NCBI GenBank assembly: GCA_014802265.1
Contig: JAAVCP010000025.1
Span: 59,897 to 123,896, forward strand
Length of the DNA stretch: 64,000 nucleotides
Direction of reading: 5' to 3'
Source of the DNA: Bacteroides sp.
GTDB taxonomy: Bacteria; Bacteroidota; Bacteroidia; Bacteroidales; Muribaculaceae
Notes under the pieces: model-generated
The model's database searches: none
Told to the model about the DNA's origin: nothing
The model's input: only the letters and a program-made list of their open reading frames with translations
Program-made: the position numbers and the translations under genes
Shown: piece by piece, positions 61,531 through 64,000 of the stretch
How the letters are laid out: each line of letters starts with the position of its first letter
Numbering within the stretch: position 1 is the stretch's first letter

Positions 61531-61904
61531 ATGTCTTTGTGGATGCCGGGCAGACAAAGACATTCCTTGAGAAGGTCAGGCTTTCCGCTGGAGACACTCT
61601 GGTATCCATCGTTCTTGACAATGCCCGTTACCCGCATTGTCATACCGTGAAGAAGATCCTTGAACTCAATATCGACCTCATATTCATGCCACCGTATTCC
61701 CCCAATCTCAACATTATCGGGAGGCTCTGGAAATACACCCGCAGACATGTTCTTGCCGGAAGGTATTTCGATACTCCCGATAAGTTTCATGATGCTCTCA
61801 GACATTTCTTTGAGATAGACTACGGCAATCATAAATCGAATCTCAAGTCGGTATTGACTCTCAATTTTCAATCATTTCAAAATGCACATTTACTTTGTGT
61901 GTAA
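61531..61904 (+). mobile_element. IS630-family transposase remnant
   Basis: C-terminal part of a DDE transposase of the IS630/Tc1 group: FVDAGQTKTFLEKVRLSAGDTLVSIVLDNARYPHCHTVKKILELNIDLIFMPPYSPNLNIIGRLWKYTRRHVLAGRYFDTPDKFHDALRHFF. The second catalytic Asp is present (VLDNAR) but the usual PIERLWK motif reads IIGRLWK, so the third acidic residue is lost. The N-terminal half, including the first Asp, is absent. No terminal inverted repeats were identified. It is a dead fragment. Confidence 0.8.
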
Positions 61905-62059
61905 ACTATAAATAATCATGTCAATAATGGTTTTAAATGTTTATATATTTAATTGGATTGACAAATTGCCAGTAGAGTACATAATAAATACGTTTTACTA
62001 ACGTTTCACAAGATGGTAGTATGAGTAATTAGAGAATTTACTTAAATAATTTATAATAT

Positions 62060-63880
62060 ATGAGATATCTACTTATTATACTTTTGTTCCTTGGAAGCTA
62101 TGTTAGGGCATTTGGGGAGATTTCATCGTCAAATGAAGAAGCTGAAGACAACGTATCGGACTTTGAAATAGCTATGTTAGAGTCTGGCGGAGTGAGTAAT
62201 GATTTTAGTGAGGAGGTTAAAATAAAACTATCGGAGCCAAATTATGCGTTAGTGAATTTCTCAGGGTTTGACAAAATGCCTGTGAGTAAGACTTCTGATT
62301 TGAAAGGGTGGGTTGAATTCTATGATGGTGAAGGCAATTATTTTAAGAAGCGAGTTATAGTTAATGCTCAAGGTACCTCATCACTGATGTGGCCTAAGAA
62401 AAATATAAGTATAGACATTTGTGAAGATGAATGGATTGGAGATGAGACACCTGATATTACTTTCGGAAAGTGGGTGAAACAAGATAGCTTTCATCTAAAA
62501 GCTTATTATACAGATTATTTTCGGGGATTGGCAGTAGTGGCATACAGATTGTACGACGATATAATCGCTGATCACGGGGATATGGCTCATCCGTGGCAGC
62601 GGGCAGGTGTAACTGATGCAGATGATAAGGCAAGATGTCACCCTGATGGTTTCCCGGTCGGTGTTTATCTGAATGGGGAGTTTTATGGTGTGTTTTCGTG
62701 GCAATTGAAAAAACATCGTAAAAATATGGGCATGACAAAAGATTGTGCCGAGCATATTCATCTTGATGGCAAACTGACAGATAATTTCTTTAAGGGTAAT
62801 ATTGATTGGACACAGTTTGAAGTTCGTAATCCTAAAACTTTATACTGTCAGGATGGCAGCAAATATGACGGTGATAATCCTACTGAAATAATGGATGAAA
62901 CATCAGAATTTTACGATCCTGATAATAAGAAGCATGTTCTGTCTGCAAAAGTTAAAAATTATATATTGAAGCTTACTTCTTATATTCCTAAGATACAGCA
63001 ATATCATAATAATGGACAAATAGAGGAGCTTAGGCAGGAATTTGCTAATTATTTTGATGTCCAGGGACTGATTGATTATACTGTATTCTCTTCTGTTGTA
63101 AATAATACTGATGGGTGGGAGAAAAATTGGCAATGGTTTACCTATGATGGTGAAAAATGGTATGTTGAGCCGTATGATCTTGACATGACTTTTGGCAATA
63201 CTTATTATGGATATGCTGTTGTTGAACCCGAATATCAGTGGTCTTGGGATAAGCCCTATACTCGTTTTGCATATAGTAATGGTCCTTCAACATTTATTAA
63301 TAAGTATTTTGCTGAAGATCTTGATAAAAGATATGCGGAATTACGTAAAAGTGGTGCCATTAATACTGAATCTTTAATAGAGAAAGTAAGGGATTGGTAT
63401 TACCGTATAGGTGAAGAGAATTATACCCTTGAATATGAAAAATGGCCGAAAAGTTATTGTGTTCAGGACATGATAATTAATGAAAACTGGGAGTTGGCTG
63501 AAAGTTATCCGAATTATCTACAAGCAACTGATTGGAATGATTCAACCACCTATAAGAAAGGGGATATGTGTAGAGCTTATTATATGGTATGGGTTGCTAA
63601 GAATGAAGTTGTAGGTGTTCCTCCTTGCCTAAACCCGGGATATCGGGATAGTCTTGAACGTGTAGAAGACTGGATTAAGAGACGCATTGCCATGGAAGAT
63701 AATCTATGGAACTTTGATCCTAAACAATTAAATGTTGATGTTCCTTCTATAATATATGAGGATAATGGTGAGATTGAATCTATATATAATGTAAATGGTC
63801 AGATTATACTAAATGTGCAAAAAGGTGTTAATATCCTTAGATATAAAAATGGTAAGACAACTAAAATTATGATAAATTAA
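62060..63880 (+). CDS. CotH-kinase-like secreted protein with T9SS-like tail
   Basis: A 606-residue exported protein (MRYLLIILLFLGSYVRAFG). The central domain matches CotH-family atypical protein kinases: KKRVIVNAQGTSSLMWPKKNISIDI near the start, SFHLKAYYTDYFRGLAVVAYRLYDDI, FPVGVYLNGEFYGVFSWQLKKHRKN, and the catalytic stretch FSSVVNNTDGWEKNWQWFTYDGEKWYVEPYDLDMTFGNT with Asp residues. The C-terminus (NGEIESIYNVNGQIILNVQKGVNILRYKNGKTTKIMIN) follows the T9SS type A pattern. CotH proteins phosphorylate spore-coat proteins in Bacillus. In Bacteroidales the targets are unknown. It lies alone after the IS remnant, in AT-rich DNA. Confidence 0.8.
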   Translation: MRYLLIILLFLGSYVRAFGEISSSNEEAEDNVSDFEIAMLESGGVSNDFSEEVKIKLSEPNYALVNFSGFDKMPVSKTSDLKGWVEFYDGEGNYFKKRVIVNAQGTSSLMWPKKNISIDICEDEWIGDETPDITFGKWVKQDSFHLKAYYTDYFRGLAVVAYRLYDDIIADHGDMAHPWQRAGVTDADDKARCHPDGFPVGVYLNGEFYGVFSWQLKKHRKNMGMTKDCAEHIHLDGKLTDNFFKGNIDWTQFEVRNPKTLYCQDGSKYDGDNPTEIMDETSEFYDPDNKKHVLSAKVKNYILKLTSYIPKIQQYHNNGQIEELRQEFANYFDVQGLIDYTVFSSVVNNTDGWEKNWQWFTYDGEKWYVEPYDLDMTFGNTYYGYAVVEPEYQWSWDKPYTRFAYSNGPSTFINKYFAEDLDKRYAELRKSGAINTESLIEKVRDWYYRIGEENYTLEYEKWPKSYCVQDMIINENWELAESYPNYLQATDWNDSTTYKKGDMCRAYYMVWVAKNEVVGVPPCLNPGYRDSLERVEDWIKRRIAMEDNLWNFDPKQLNVDVPSIIYEDNGEIESIYNVNGQIILNVQKGVNILRYKNGKTTKIMIN

Positions 63881-63898
63881 GCCATAATTCGGAAGTGC

Positions 63899-63974
63899 GT
63901 TTACGTAATATGTCATTAAAATATTAAATATAAATTAGTTATAATAAAGATATACGTATGTTATTTTACGTAAT
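63899..63974. repeat. Direct repeat TTTACGTAATAT
   Basis: TTTACGTAATAT occurs at about 63900 and again near 63965, with similar flanks, in AT-rich DNA after the CotH-like gene. Nothing else is visible in the last 120 bases. Confidence 0.35.
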
Positions 63975-64000
63975 ATAGAATTTGTATCTTTATATAATTC

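Noticed and set aside
61494-61871. Minus-strand 125-residue ORF
   Set aside because: It is the antisense of the IS630 transposase remnant.

Overview
The window looks like a chromosomal segment of a Bacteroidales gut bacterium. Supporting signs are TonB-dependent receptors paired with lipoproteins, a bat (Bacteroides aerotolerance) operon, PPi-dependent phosphofructokinase, BspA-type leucine-rich repeat proteins with a C10 peptidase, C-terminal tails like type IX secretion (T9SS) sorting domains, and many promoters of the Bacteroidetes form TTG-N19/20-TAnnTTTG. The gene style is reminiscent of Muribaculaceae, but that family-level guess is inference. I found no tRNA, rRNA or CRISPR array.

Layout. 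1-3.1 kb: tail of a LuxR-type regulator, then (minus strand) a TonB receptor followed by a secreted HMA metal-binding protein with a Cys/Lys-rich tail. 3.2-8 kb: a glycosyltransferase/flippase-like membrane pair, PPi-PFK and a thioredoxin-fold lipoprotein. 8-13.2 kb (minus): a TonB receptor and a large repeat-containing lipoprotein, probably one uptake pair. 13.4-18.9 kb: an MFS transporter, a stand-alone Spi-like (C10 propeptide/inhibitor) protein, a small membrane protein and a two-gene unit of secreted proteins. 18.9-25.5 kb (minus): three BspA-like LRR genes with one intact and one broken C10 peptidase, arranged as a degenerating tandem duplication that also copied the 3' end of mdh. 25.5-30.1 kb (minus): mdh, a YrdC/Sua5-type protein, a FeoB-associated-type Cys-rich protein, topB and mazG. 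30.2-38.5 kb (plus): nrnA-like DHH phosphoesterase, a DUF4827-like lipoprotein, glmM, sppA, lpxK, purine nucleoside phosphorylase and thiL. 38.6-48.1 kb (plus): a complete bat operon (MoxR ATPase, DUF58, a BatD-like membrane protein, BatA, BatB, BatC, a short BatD paralogue, BatD, BatE). 48.3-52.4 kb: a small HTH protein, a universal stress protein and mutS2.

52.4-64 kb is a more AT-rich accessory stretch. It holds a promoter-equipped, strongly folded RNA candidate of about 320 nt with a possible pseudoknot, two secreted proteins, an outer-membrane beta-barrel protein, two small exported proteins, a RprX/RprY-like two-component system, IS630 debris inserted into another gene, and a CotH-kinase-like secreted protein. 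A set of one-turn-spaced direct repeats (TAGTCTTAG) lies over the -33 position of the lipoprotein promoter divergent from the two-component genes, so it is a good candidate operator for that response regulator.

The best candidates for something new are the folded RNA at 52.61-52.93 kb, the C10 peptidase/LRR duplication with a nearby Spi-only protein, the TonB receptor plus triple-repeat lipoprotein pair, and the two-component system with its putative operator and envelope neighbours. Most other genes are ordinary housekeeping functions.
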